Below are positions 8,676 to 16,820 of a stretch of DNA of 64,000 nt, piece after piece. A program made the position numbers and the translations under genes. Positions within the stretch are counted from its first letter, which is position 1. Each line of letters opens with the position of its first letter. This DNA is from an uncultured Caulobacter sp. (GTDB lineage: Bacteria > Pseudomonadota > Alphaproteobacteria > Caulobacterales > Caulobacteraceae): NCBI RefSeq assembly GCF_937900395.1, contig NZ_CALCDX010000216.1:1-64000 (forward strand). Reading direction: 5' to 3'. Below the pieces are notes generated by a model. The model ran no database searches. It worked only from the letters and a program-made list of their open reading frames with translations, and had not been told where the DNA came from.

Positions 8676-10322
8676 TCAGGCGATCGCGGTGACGGGAGCG
8701 GCCGAAGCGTCGGCCTTCTCGGCGGAGGGCATCTGAACCGTCTTCCAGAGGTTGACGATCATGATCAGGGCGCCGGCGAGGTACATCAGGCCGCCAACGG
8801 TGCGGATGACGTTCTCGATGTGCTTGGCCGAGACGGTCTCGATGAAGCTGTAGGCCAGGAAGCCTTGGGGGGTGTATTCCCGCCACATCAGGCCTTCCAT
8901 GATGCCCGACACCCACATCGCGGCGATGTAGAGCAGGATCCCGGTGGTCGCGATCCAGAAGTGCCACTCAACCATCTTGTTCGAGTACAGGCCCGGCTTC
9001 TTCCACAGCCACGGCACCAGGCAGTAGACCGCGCCGAAGCTGATGAAGCCGACCCAGCCCAGGGCGCCAGAGTGCACGTGGCCGATGGTCCAGTCGGTGT
9101 AGTGCGACAGCGCGTTGACGGCGCGGATCGACATCACCGGACCTTCGAAGGTCGACATGCCGTAGAAGGCGATCGAGACGACCATCATGCGGACGACGGG
9201 GTCGGTGCGCAGCTTGTCCCACGCGCCCGACAGGGTCATCAGGCCGTTGATCATGCCGCCCCAGGAGGGCATCCACAGCATGATCGAGAAGGTCATGCCC
9301 AGGGTCTGCGCCCACTGCGGCAGGGCCGTGTAGTGCAGGTGGTGGGGACCAGCCCAGATGTAGATGAAGATCAGGGCCCAGAAGTGCACGATCGACAGAC
9401 GGTAGCTGTAGACCGGGCGCTCAACGCGCTTGGGCACGAAGTAGTACATCATGGCCAGGAAGCCGGCGGTCAGGAAGAAGCCCACCGCGTTGTGGCCGTA
9501 CCACCACTGGGTCAGGGCGTCCTGCACGCCGGACATCACGCCGTACGACTTGTGGTTCAGCAGGCCGACCGGAACGGCGGCGTTGTTGACCAGGTGCAGC
9601 AGGGCGATCGTGACGATGAAGGCCAGATAGAACCAGTTGGCCACATAGATATGCGGCTCCTTGCGCTTCCAGATCGTGCCCAGGAAGACCAGCAGATAGG
9701 CCACCCAGACGATCGTCAGCCACAGGTCGGTGTACCATTCGGGCTCGGCGTATTCCTTGCTCTGGGTCGCGCCCATCAGATAGCCGGTCGCGGCCATCAC
9801 GATGAAGAGCTGGTAGCCCCAGAAGACGAACCAGGGCGCGATGCCGCCGGCCAGGCGAGCCTTGCAGGTGCGTTGGACAACCCAGAAGGACGTCGCGATC
9901 AGGGCGTTGCCGCCGAACGCGAAGATCACCGCCGAGGTGTGCAGAGGCCGCAGCCGCCCGAAGTTCAGGAACCCGAACTCAGGGAAGTAGAAGATGCGCG
10001 GCCACGACAGCTGGGCGGCGATGAGCACCCCCACCAGCAGACCGGCGGCGGCCCAGAACATGGTGGCGATGACGCCGGCCTTCACGACGTTGTCGGAATA
10101 CTGGTCGGGATGATCGCGCAGGGTCCCGCCGGCGAGACCGCCGTTCAGGACGAAGGCGGCGATCACGCCGGCCAGGGCGAGGGTTCCGGCCTGAAGACGG
10201 AAAATGGGGTCATGGGTTAGACCCGCCCCCAAAATCGCCAAAAAGGCGCCGATAACCGAGATAATTAGAAGGAGGCTGGAGCCCGCGGGCGGACCAGCAC
10301 TGGTGTTAGATGGGGCGGACAT
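8676..10322 (-). CDS. ccoN: CcoN, catalytic subunit I of cbb3-type cytochrome c oxidase
   Basis: A 548-residue, roughly 14-helix heme-copper oxidase subunit. The HNAVGFFLT and GPHHLHY motifs carry active-site and CuB ligand histidines, and WTIGHVHSGALGW carries the heme ligands near the end. The enzyme reduces oxygen to water with high affinity and pumps protons, allowing respiration at very low oxygen. It is the first gene of an eight-gene run on the minus strand and is preceded by a strong FixK-type box at 10381-10394. Confidence 0.97.
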   Translation of the reverse strand: MSAPSNTSAGPPAGSSLLLIISVIGAFLAILGAGLTHDPIFRLQAGTLALAGVIAAFVLNGGLAGGTLRDHPDQYSDNVVKAGVIATMFWAAAGLLVGVLIAAQLSWPRIFYFPEFGFLNFGRLRPLHTSAVIFAFGGNALIATSFWVVQRTCKARLAGGIAPWFVFWGYQLFIVMAATGYLMGATQSKEYAEPEWYTDLWLTIVWVAYLLVFLGTIWKRKEPHIYVANWFYLAFIVTIALLHLVNNAAVPVGLLNHKSYGVMSGVQDALTQWWYGHNAVGFFLTAGFLAMMYYFVPKRVERPVYSYRLSIVHFWALIFIYIWAGPHHLHYTALPQWAQTLGMTFSIMLWMPSWGGMINGLMTLSGAWDKLRTDPVVRMMVVSIAFYGMSTFEGPVMSIRAVNALSHYTDWTIGHVHSGALGWVGFISFGAVYCLVPWLWKKPGLYSNKMVEWHFWIATTGILLYIAAMWVSGIMEGLMWREYTPQGFLAYSFIETVSAKHIENVIRTVGGLMYLAGALIMIVNLWKTVQMPSAEKADASAAPVTAIA

Positions 10323-10380
10323 GCGGACTCCATGAGTCGAACCTGGAACCCAGGGGTGTCACACCGGCTCATCCCGTGCT

Positions 10381-10394
10381 TTGATCTGTCTCAA
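10381..10394 (-). promoter_or_regulatory. FixK/FNR box in the ccoN divergent promoter
   Basis: TTGATCTGTCTCAA matches TTGAT-N4-ATCAA with one deviation. It is centred about 65 bases upstream of ccoN and about 57 bases upstream of the divergent small gene at 10445, so it could serve either or both. Confidence 0.7.
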
Positions 10395-10444
10395 AGCCAA
10401 GTCCGCGAACCTGTTGGACCCTGTGGGCCAATTCGGAGTCCGCC

Positions 10445-10714
10445 ATGCTCAAAGAGTTCTCTCGTCATCTCCCTTCGGCCACCGGCGTGGCGGCCCTTGT
10501 CGCCTGGGCGATCGCCCTGCAGCAATCGCTGCCGCGTATGCTCGCCGGCCCCATTTGCAGCGCGCGCGGCGACTCCTTCGTGTTCGCGGGCCACTGCCCC
10601 GCTTGCTACGTGGCGGCCGCGCTCTCGATCGCATTCGTGGCGTCGCTGTTCCTTGCTGGCCGACAAACTCGGCGTGAAGCGCGCGCGATTCTGACGGTCG
10701 AAGCCGCGCTCTAA
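10445..10714 (+). CDS. Small membrane protein with HCPAC motif, divergent from ccoN
   Basis: I do not recognise a named family for this 89-residue protein. It has two likely membrane helices (about residues 13-29 and 55-71) separated by a loop containing C38, H50, C51 and C54 in GHCPACY, a thioredoxin-like or metal-binding spacing on what may be the periplasmic side. A GGAG Shine-Dalgarno lies just before the ATG. It is transcribed away from ccoN and shares the spacer with the FixK box, and a terminator follows its stop. The context suggests a role in low-oxygen metabolism, perhaps copper or redox handling, but that is inference. Confidence 0.7.
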   Translation: MLKEFSRHLPSATGVAALVAWAIALQQSLPRMLAGPICSARGDSFVFAGHCPACYVAAALSIAFVASLFLAGRQTRREARAILTVEAAL

Positions 10715-10732
10715 GCCTGACTGCGACGTTCC

Positions 10733-10753
10733 GCCGCGCCCAAAGGGCGCGGC
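10733..10753. terminator. Convergent terminator hairpin
   Basis: GCCGCGCCC, a three-base AAA loop and GGGCGCGGC form a perfect nine-pair stem in the 45-base gap between two convergent genes. GTGTCTT follows on the plus strand. It probably ends transcription from both sides. Confidence 0.7.
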
Positions 10754-10759
10754 GTGTCT

Positions 10760-13558
10760 TCAGCGGTTCGCGGTCGCCGCTTCTTCCAGACTGTCGCCGA
10801 TCAGGGCCAGGTTCTGGATGGCCGCCAGCCCCCATTGCGCGACTCCGTTCGTCGACAGGATCGGATCCTCGTCGAGCGGGCGCAGCACCGCCGTCCCGCC
10901 AACGCGACGGCTTTGGCTGGACATCAGGTCGCCCCCTTCCCGCCCCGCCTTGCCAAGGAATTCCGACCAGGCCCGCAGCGCCAGGGCGTGATCGTTCTCA
11001 TGCCTGGCGGCGTAGGCGGTGAGACGCGAATGGGCGTCGGTCAGGCTGCGCCCGCCCGGGACCTGGCCTAGCAGCGCCTTCAACTCGGCGGGCGGCGCAT
11101 TGTAGTAGCGGCAGTATTCCAGCCAGGCCTTGCGATAGGCGGGGACGTCCAGCAGATCGAGCAGCTCGGACGTCATCTCGACCACCCCGAACACCGCGTT
11201 CAGGTGCGAGACGCTGACGTAGTCGCCGTCGCCCAAAAACTTGCCCGTCTTGAGGTCGTACGGCGCCTCGCCCGCGAACCAGCGCCGCTTCATCGCCGCG
11301 ATCGTGTTCATGCCGTTCAGGATCCGGTCACGCCAGCGCGGATCGCGCGTGCGTTCCCACTCGGTGAGCCAAGCCCCCAGGAAGGCGCCCCACGACGTGC
11401 CAAACCCCGAGGCGACGACGCCCTTGGGATGCTCGCGCCCCGGCGACGGCGGCAGCTTGCGCGAGATGTCGACGACCTCGAGCGCCGAGTCGGAGGTGAC
11501 CAGCTCGCGCATCAGGTCCCCGACCCGCTCGTCGGCCGTCAGGTAGTAGTAGATGCGGCGGTAGGCGACGTTCGAGACCCGCGGCTGCTTGGACGAGTCG
11601 GACCAGTGCTGCACGCCGTGTCGCGTGCCAAAACCCTTGAAGCGGCCCAGGTGATAGACGTCGACCTCGCCGGTGTGGCGGGTCATCGCCTCGGCGAACT
11701 TGAAGACATCCGCCCGCCCGGTGCGCAGGTAGCTGTACCAGACCCAAAGGTCGGTCGAGAGCTCGGAATTGTCCCAGGCGTAGCCGCCGACGTCGTAGCG
11801 CCACATGTGGCGGTCCGGGTCGTAGGTGTGCATGACGTCGCCATAGGACCAGAAGCCGTACCAGCGCCGCTGGTCCGTCTCCTTCATGTAGTAGTCGATC
11901 AGGTAGGTGAGCCGGTCCTCGATCCGCTTGCGGGTCGGCGTGGAGGCGTCGACGACGCTCCAGTCTCCGAACACGCCCGCCGCCTTCAGCCGCTGGGGCG
12001 ACACGGTCAATCGCGGAGGATCGGCGACCCGGCCCGCCATGTCCGAGAACACGTCGTGAGACGGCGTCGCGCCCAGGACCCACAGGGTCAGCTCGGAGGT
12101 CCGCGCGATCCCGCGTGCGTCGTCCCAGCCGGCCTCGTAGTCCTCATAGGTGATGTCCAGGCCCTCAAGCTCCTCGGCGTGAGTGTCCATGCCGTTGGCG
12201 CTGCGATAGGGCCGCACGTCCATGGCTGGCGCCTCGGGCGACCACATCCAGGCGGTCAACTCGGCGAGGTCGGTGTGGGCGTTGCGGATGTCGAGCCCGG
12301 TTGGCGCGCGCTGCCAGAAATCCTTGAGGCCCAAGGCCACACCGCCGGAGACGCCGCCGACATAGGCCAGCCCCTTGGTCCTGCGCCCAGCGTTGGAGTC
12401 GATCCAGGCATGGCCGGCGCTGGTCCGTTTGCGCAGCGTGAAGCCGTCGGGCGTCAGCTGCGACAGCGAAAAGTCGCCCCACTCCGGGATCCACTTCAGG
12501 CCGTCGCGCAGCTTGGGCGGAAGGCTGTCTGTGCGCACCGCGCGGCCAGCGACCTGCGCCTCGCGGGCGGCGGGTCCCGGATCGCCGCGTGAGCGAAGGC
12601 CCGTCAGGGTCCGCACCGCTTCGCCGAAAACGCCGACTTCCTCGCCCGACAAGCGGACGTGGCGGTTATGGGTCTCGTCGCTCATCGGCACGCGCGCCGT
12701 GACCCCCAGCCCTCGGATGAAGTCCTTGGCCGGGTCGGCGTCGAGGATGAAGCTGTGGACGATACGCACGGCCTCGGAGCCGGCGTGAAAGTAGAGGCGC
12801 ACGGTGACGGGCAGCCACTCGCGCTCCCCGCCGCGGTGGACGCCATCGAAGCGGACAACGGCCCGCACAGGCCCCGATTGCTCCACGGTGACCGTCGAGA
12901 ACCGCGACTCGTATCGCGCGGAATGGACGACGCCGTCGGGCTCCAGGGTCGGCTGATCCTGGGCTATGGCGACCAAGCGCAGGTCCTTCAGCGTAATCCG
13001 TCCGCCGCGCAGCGCCTCCGACACAAGGTCGGGACCAGATGTCGGGAGACGCCAGACCAGATCGCCGGAAGTCACGGTGATCAGCGCTGCGGTCTGGGTC
13101 ACGGTCACGGGCGAAGCCGGCGCTTTGGGCTTCCCGGGGACGAGCGACAGCCCCTCGCGGCCCTCCCCGCCCGCGACCGCGTGAGCGGACCATTTCAGCG
13201 AGCCGTCCGGCCAGTAGGCGATCGGCCACGACTGGACCGCGAAATCCTCGCCCGTCCTGCTGGCGATCCTAAACGCTTGAGAGGGCTTGAGCGCGCCCCG
13301 AGGCCAGGGGACGCCGAAGGTGGCGCCATCCAGAACCCTGGGCGGCTCCTCGTCGAGCCAGCGGAGCTCCGTGACCGGCGTCGAGGGCGAGGCGTCCGCA
13401 AGGGCGGTCGACCCGAAGCCGAATGCGGCGGCGGCCGCCGAGAGAACCAGAAGATCGCGGCGTGACAGAGCCGTGGCGTGGGCTTGCTGCAAGATGTCCT
13501 CCCAGACCTTCGCCGCCCGCACGGTTACGCCCCGCGGATCGCTGGTCCCAGAGCCCAA
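10760..13558 (-). CDS. Tat-exported YetA / exo-rhamnogalacturonan lyase-like protein
   Basis: The 932-residue product starts with a long n-region and a twin-arginine signal (LSRRDLLVLSAAAAAFGFG, about residues 30-48), so it is probably folded before export to the periplasm. The N-terminal part (TELRWLDEEPPRVLDGATFG, VPWPRGALKPSQAF, YWPDGSLKW) resembles the RIFT-barrel domain of YetA and PcRGLX-type exo-rhamnogalacturonan lyases. The middle is beta-rich, and the C-terminal third is alpha/alpha-barrel-like (RRWYGFWSYGDVMHTYD, YAWDNSELSTDLWVWYSYL, RHTGEVDVYHLG). Such proteins act on rhamnogalacturonan or related uronate-containing glycans. I infer polysaccharide lyase activity; the substrate is not certain. 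It stands alone on the minus strand with an 80-base upstream gap. Confidence 0.65.
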   Translation of the reverse strand: MGSGTSDPRGVTVRAAKVWEDILQQAHATALSRRDLLVLSAAAAAFGFGSTALADASPSTPVTELRWLDEEPPRVLDGATFGVPWPRGALKPSQAFRIASRTGEDFAVQSWPIAYWPDGSLKWSAHAVAGGEGREGLSLVPGKPKAPASPVTVTQTAALITVTSGDLVWRLPTSGPDLVSEALRGGRITLKDLRLVAIAQDQPTLEPDGVVHSARYESRFSTVTVEQSGPVRAVVRFDGVHRGGEREWLPVTVRLYFHAGSEAVRIVHSFILDADPAKDFIRGLGVTARVPMSDETHNRHVRLSGEEVGVFGEAVRTLTGLRSRGDPGPAAREAQVAGRAVRTDSLPPKLRDGLKWIPEWGDFSLSQLTPDGFTLRKRTSAGHAWIDSNAGRRTKGLAYVGGVSGGVALGLKDFWQRAPTGLDIRNAHTDLAELTAWMWSPEAPAMDVRPYRSANGMDTHAEELEGLDITYEDYEAGWDDARGIARTSELTLWVLGATPSHDVFSDMAGRVADPPRLTVSPQRLKAAGVFGDWSVVDASTPTRKRIEDRLTYLIDYYMKETDQRRWYGFWSYGDVMHTYDPDRHMWRYDVGGYAWDNSELSTDLWVWYSYLRTGRADVFKFAEAMTRHTGEVDVYHLGRFKGFGTRHGVQHWSDSSKQPRVSNVAYRRIYYYLTADERVGDLMRELVTSDSALEVVDISRKLPPSPGREHPKGVVASGFGTSWGAFLGAWLTEWERTRDPRWRDRILNGMNTIAAMKRRWFAGEAPYDLKTGKFLGDGDYVSVSHLNAVFGVVEMTSELLDLLDVPAYRKAWLEYCRYYNAPPAELKALLGQVPGGRSLTDAHSRLTAYAARHENDHALALRAWSEFLGKAGREGGDLMSSQSRRVGGTAVLRPLDEDPILSTNGVAQWGLAAIQNLALIGDSLEEAATANR

Positions 13559-13639
13559 GCGTTAGTTCCATATTATGGATGGTCAAGTCACATTTTGAGA
13601 GCTCAACGATGCAACCGCCGCTACATCGCTCAACCGGCT

Positions 13640-14149
13640 CTAAAGACCCTTGAGCGCCAGGCTCAAGGCCTCGGCGCTGACCTGTTTCAAGACCCCCTGC
13701 GGGTTCTCGAACACGGCGGCGTTGGCGCCGTGCTCACGGCACTCGACCGAGGCCACCCAGCAGCGCCCCTTGGTCGCCGCGTTCACCAGCCCTTGCGCGT
13801 GCTCGAATACGTGCGCGGCCAAGGCCTCTGCGCTGACGCCCGGCACGATCCTGACCTGCGCCAGCCCCAAGCGCTGGAGCCGCTCGAACTCCAGCCGCGA
13901 CGGATCGTCGGCCGCCACCAGCAAGGTGTGGTCGAACATGTGGTGAAGCCACTCGCGGATCGGACCAAAGCCAGCCTTGCCGAAGTCCACCACCCAGCCG
14001 CGCGCGTCCAGCTGTTCGGCCGCGAAGTCGAAAACGAAGCCCAGCGAATAGCCGTGCAGCAGCTGGCAATGGCTCTCGGCCGCCCACTGGCGGTAGGCGC
14101 ATGACAGACCCCGCTCAGCCCCGTAGGTCTTCACCGACCTGTAGGCCAT
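13640..14149 (-). CDS. QueD/6-pyruvoyl-tetrahydropterin synthase family protein
   Basis: A 169-residue T-fold protein. Zinc-binding-like residues appear as ESH (H27) and LLHGYS (H32), followed by WVVDFGKAGFGPIREWLHHMFDHT, which corresponds to the conserved IDFxxLK...LDH region of QueD. In standard QueD the second motif is HGH and both histidines bind zinc; here the second is tyrosine (Y34). QueD makes 6-carboxytetrahydropterin in queuosine and 7-deazapurine synthesis; this variant may do that or another pterin reaction. Its ATG overlaps the stop of the Crp-family gene upstream (TGATG), so they form one operon. Confidence 0.7.
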   Translation of the reverse strand: MAYRSVKTYGAERGLSCAYRQWAAESHCQLLHGYSLGFVFDFAAEQLDARGWVVDFGKAGFGPIREWLHHMFDHTLLVAADDPSRLEFERLQRLGLAQVRIVPGVSAEALAAHVFEHAQGLVNAATKGRCWVASVECREHGANAAVFENPQGVLKQVSAEALSLALKGL

Positions 14150-14916
14150 CAGGCGTGGCCCTCGACGTGGGCGGCGCGCTCGCGTCCGGCCTGGCCCATT
14201 AGCGCGCCAGCAACCGGCAGAGGGTTGTCGATCAGCGGATCAGGCTTGGCCAAGCGCGCCAGGACCGCGGGACGGGTGATCGTGACCAGCGGCCCATCGA
14301 CCTTGACGCCATGCTCCGCCAAGGCGGCGAACGACCGAGAGAGGTTCTCGGGCGTCATGCCCAGCAGCGACGCCAGCATCCTCTTCTGCAGCGGCAGACG
14401 CAGCACGCCGCCGCCGCCCTGGCGACGCTGCTGCACGAGCAGGTAGTTGGCCAGCCGGACGAGCGGCGCGCGCAACTTGTGGCTCTTGATCGTGCGGACC
14501 AGGCCGCTGTAGCAGCCCGACAGCTCCTCGATCACCGCCATGGAGACGCCCTGGTCCTCACGGATCACGCGCCGAAAGAGCTCGCCGGGAATCATCAACA
14601 ACTGGCTGCGGGCGAGGGCGCGCGCCGTCATCAGCGCCGGCGCCTCAAGAACCACCGAGGCCAGAACAAAACTGGATAGCGGTCGCAGCACGGCGAGGGT
14701 CGAATCGCGGTCGCCCCACGTGCCCTCCAGCTCCACGGAGCCGTCGAGCAGGATGTAGAGGAAATCGTTGACCTCCCCCTCGGCGACCAGCTCAGCGCCC
14801 TTCGGCGTCCATTGCAGGAAACCGCCCTGCCCGATCAGGGACAGAGACTCCTCGCTGGCGGAAGCCAGCAGCGGCAGGTCACGCACACGGCTTAGGTCAA
14901 TGGGCTTGATCGACAT
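14149..14916 (-). CDS. Crp/Fnr-family transcriptional regulator
   Basis: The 255-residue protein has an N-terminal cyclic-nucleotide-binding-type beta-roll (GAELVAEGEVNDFLYILLDG), a dimerisation helix and a C-terminal winged helix with LQKRMLASLLGMTPENLSRSFAAL as the HTH. It lacks the N-terminal cysteine cluster of oxygen-sensing FNR, so any signal must be something else. The recognition helix (TPENLSRSF) differs from the E-x-x-S/C-R set of FNR/FixK, so it need not bind the FixK boxes here. It is translationally coupled to the QueD-like gene downstream. Confidence 0.82.
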   Translation of the reverse strand: MSIKPIDLSRVRDLPLLASASEESLSLIGQGGFLQWTPKGAELVAEGEVNDFLYILLDGSVELEGTWGDRDSTLAVLRPLSSFVLASVVLEAPALMTARALARSQLLMIPGELFRRVIREDQGVSMAVIEELSGCYSGLVRTIKSHKLRAPLVRLANYLLVQQRRQGGGGVLRLPLQKRMLASLLGMTPENLSRSFAALAEHGVKVDGPLVTITRPAVLARLAKPDPLIDNPLPVAGALMGQAGRERAAHVEGHA

Positions 14917-15036
14917 GAGTCATCTCGAACATCAGGATGGTTCGTCGGCTTTACGGCCGGCGAACGCGCCCGACGTTGCGGTTAGTCAATCTTGGCCATG
15001 ATTTGAGTCGCCCGAACGCCCGCGCCGGGGCTTAAG

Positions 15037-15732
15037 CTAACTGGACGCCAGGATCTGTTCGGCGGCGGTGAGACTGGCGGGCACGCCGATATCGACGAAC
15101 GCGCCATCGAAGACCTGGCCGCCCAGGTCTTGCGCCTTGCAAAGCGCGGGCAGCAATTCCGCCTCAAGGGAGAAGGCGCGATTGGTCTTCGGCACGGCCA
15201 TCTTGGTGAGGCGGCAGACGCCGCCATTGATCAGGCCTTTGCGCAGACTGGCGTCGCGAGGTCGGATCTCGTCGACAAGATCGCCGTTCAAAACCACGGT
15301 CTCGTAGCGGTCAGCAGGCTCGACCAAGCGTAGCGCCATCAGGCCGCCATACCCGCCAAGGTCGGCGAAGGCGCGCCAGTCGAAGTCGAACCAGGTGTCG
15401 CCATTCAGCAGCAGGAAGGCGTCGTCCAGCCGATCGCGGGCGTGGCTCAACGCGCCGCCGGTTCCCAGGGGCTCAGGCTCGACCGACACCGCGATCTCCA
15501 TGCCAAGGCGATCGGTCAGCGCCTCCGCCTCGATATGCCCGGTGATCACCTCGGCCCGATGTCCGGCCAGCAAGAGCGCGCGGTCGAAGCCGCTGCGCGC
15601 CGCCTTGACGAGCAGATGCTCGAGGAAGGGCCGTCCGGCTACCGGCAGCATCGGCTTGGGCGTGTCGCGAGCGATGTCGCCGAGACGCGTGCCCAGTCCG
15701 CCGACGAGGATCACGCACTGACGCACCCTCAC
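15037..15732 (-). CDS. hddC: HddC-like D-glycero-alpha-D-manno-heptose 1-phosphate guanylyltransferase
   Basis: A 231-residue sugar-phosphate nucleotidyltransferase. The nucleotide-binding signature is ILVGGLGTRLGDIARDTPKPMLPVAGRPF near the N-terminus, with LLNGDTWFDFDW as the metal-binding D-x-D region. With the GmhA, GmhB and GHMP-kinase genes upstream, the likely reaction is GTP plus heptose 1-phosphate to GDP-heptose, the last step of GDP-D-glycero-alpha-D-manno-heptose synthesis. It is the last gene of the operon and overlaps the kinase gene by four bases. Mannose- or glucose-1-phosphate nucleotidyltransferase activity is the alternative if the operon context misleads. Confidence 0.8.
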   Translation of the reverse strand: MRVRQCVILVGGLGTRLGDIARDTPKPMLPVAGRPFLEHLLVKAARSGFDRALLLAGHRAEVITGHIEAEALTDRLGMEIAVSVEPEPLGTGGALSHARDRLDDAFLLLNGDTWFDFDWRAFADLGGYGGLMALRLVEPADRYETVVLNGDLVDEIRPRDASLRKGLINGGVCRLTKMAVPKTNRAFSLEAELLPALCKAQDLGGQVFDGAFVDIGVPASLTAAEQILASS

Positions 15733-16820
15733 CGAGGCACGCTCCAGGCTTCCGCGCCGTCGAACGTGACCTTGACCGAGCTCGCCTGGCCGCCCGCCGC
15801 ATTCAGCGTGGTGATCAGGTGGTGGCGGTTCTCAGGATCGGTGAAGAACATCAGAAAGCCGCCGCCGCCGGCGCCGGACACCTTGCCGCCCCAAGCGCCC
15901 TCGCCGATCGCGAGATCGAACAGGCGATCGACGGTGTCCGTCGCCACGCCGCTGGCCGTGCGCTTCTTGGCGGTCCAGGACTGCATCAGGATGGCGGCCA
16001 TGTCGCGCATGTCGCCGCGCAGCAGCGCCTCGCGCATCAGGGCCGCATCGGCCTTGAGTTGGTGCATGCTCTCGAGGGTCTCGGCGTTCATGCCGACCAG
16101 CCCGTCGATCTGCTCCTTGATGATCGTCTCGGAGCGTCGCGATTGGCCGGTGAAGCAGATGACCAGCGAGGACTCGAATTCATTGAGATAGGCGCGCGGC
16201 ACCCGCAGGGGACTGACCAGCACCTTGTCGTCGGGCAGGAACTCGATGAAGTTCACCCCACCGAACGCGGCCGCGTATTGATCTTGACGGCCGCCAGCCA
16301 GGCCGAGCTTGCGCCGCTCGATCAGGAAAGCCAGGCGCGCGACGTCAGCGGGTCCCAACGGCAGGTCCAGCGCGAGGCGAAACGCCTCCACCAGCGCCAC
16401 GACCAGGGCCGAGGACGAGCCCAGGCCAGACCCGGCGGGCGCGTCGATATTCGTCGAAACGCTGAGCGCGGGCGCATCGCCGTCCAGATAGGTCTCGACC
16501 ATATGCTCGTAGACCGCGCGATGCAGGCTCAGCCCCTCGTCGATCCGCGGACGCGCGCCCAGCTCATGCCGCTCCTGAACGCCGAGGTCGTTGGCGCGGA
16601 ACGAGACCGCGCCGTCCCTGCTGGGGGCGATATGCGCGAAGGCGAAGCGGTCGATCGTGACATTCAGGACCGCGCCGCCGAACTGGTCGCAATAGGGGGA
16701 AAGGTCGGTGCCGCCACCCGCCAGCCCCAACCGCAGCGGCGCGCGGGCGCGGACGTCGAACCCGCTGGTCGCTCGAACTTGGCGAACGCCGCCGAGGACC
16801 TCCGCGCGCCAGGCGTTCAT
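15729..16820 (-). CDS. hddA: HddA-like heptose 7-phosphate kinase (GHMP family)
   Basis: A 363-residue GHMP kinase with all three family motifs: the N-terminal APLRLGLAGGGTDLSPY, the ATP-loop GSGLGSSSALVVAL and the C-terminal KVSGAGGGGFLMFF. The N-terminal motif followed by GGAVLNVTIDRFA is close to HddA, which makes D-glycero-alpha-D-manno-heptose 1,7-bisphosphate. About 25 residues precede the homology, and the ATG at 16820 overlaps the stop of the other kinase. Two kinase genes of this type side by side is unusual (see findings). Confidence 0.8.
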   Translation of the reverse strand: MNAWRAEVLGGVRQVRATSGFDVRARAPLRLGLAGGGTDLSPYCDQFGGAVLNVTIDRFAFAHIAPSRDGAVSFRANDLGVQERHELGARPRIDEGLSLHRAVYEHMVETYLDGDAPALSVSTNIDAPAGSGLGSSSALVVALVEAFRLALDLPLGPADVARLAFLIERRKLGLAGGRQDQYAAAFGGVNFIEFLPDDKVLVSPLRVPRAYLNEFESSLVICFTGQSRRSETIIKEQIDGLVGMNAETLESMHQLKADAALMREALLRGDMRDMAAILMQSWTAKKRTASGVATDTVDRLFDLAIGEGAWGGKVSGAGGGGFLMFFTDPENRHHLITTLNAAGGQASSVKVTFDGAEAWSVPR

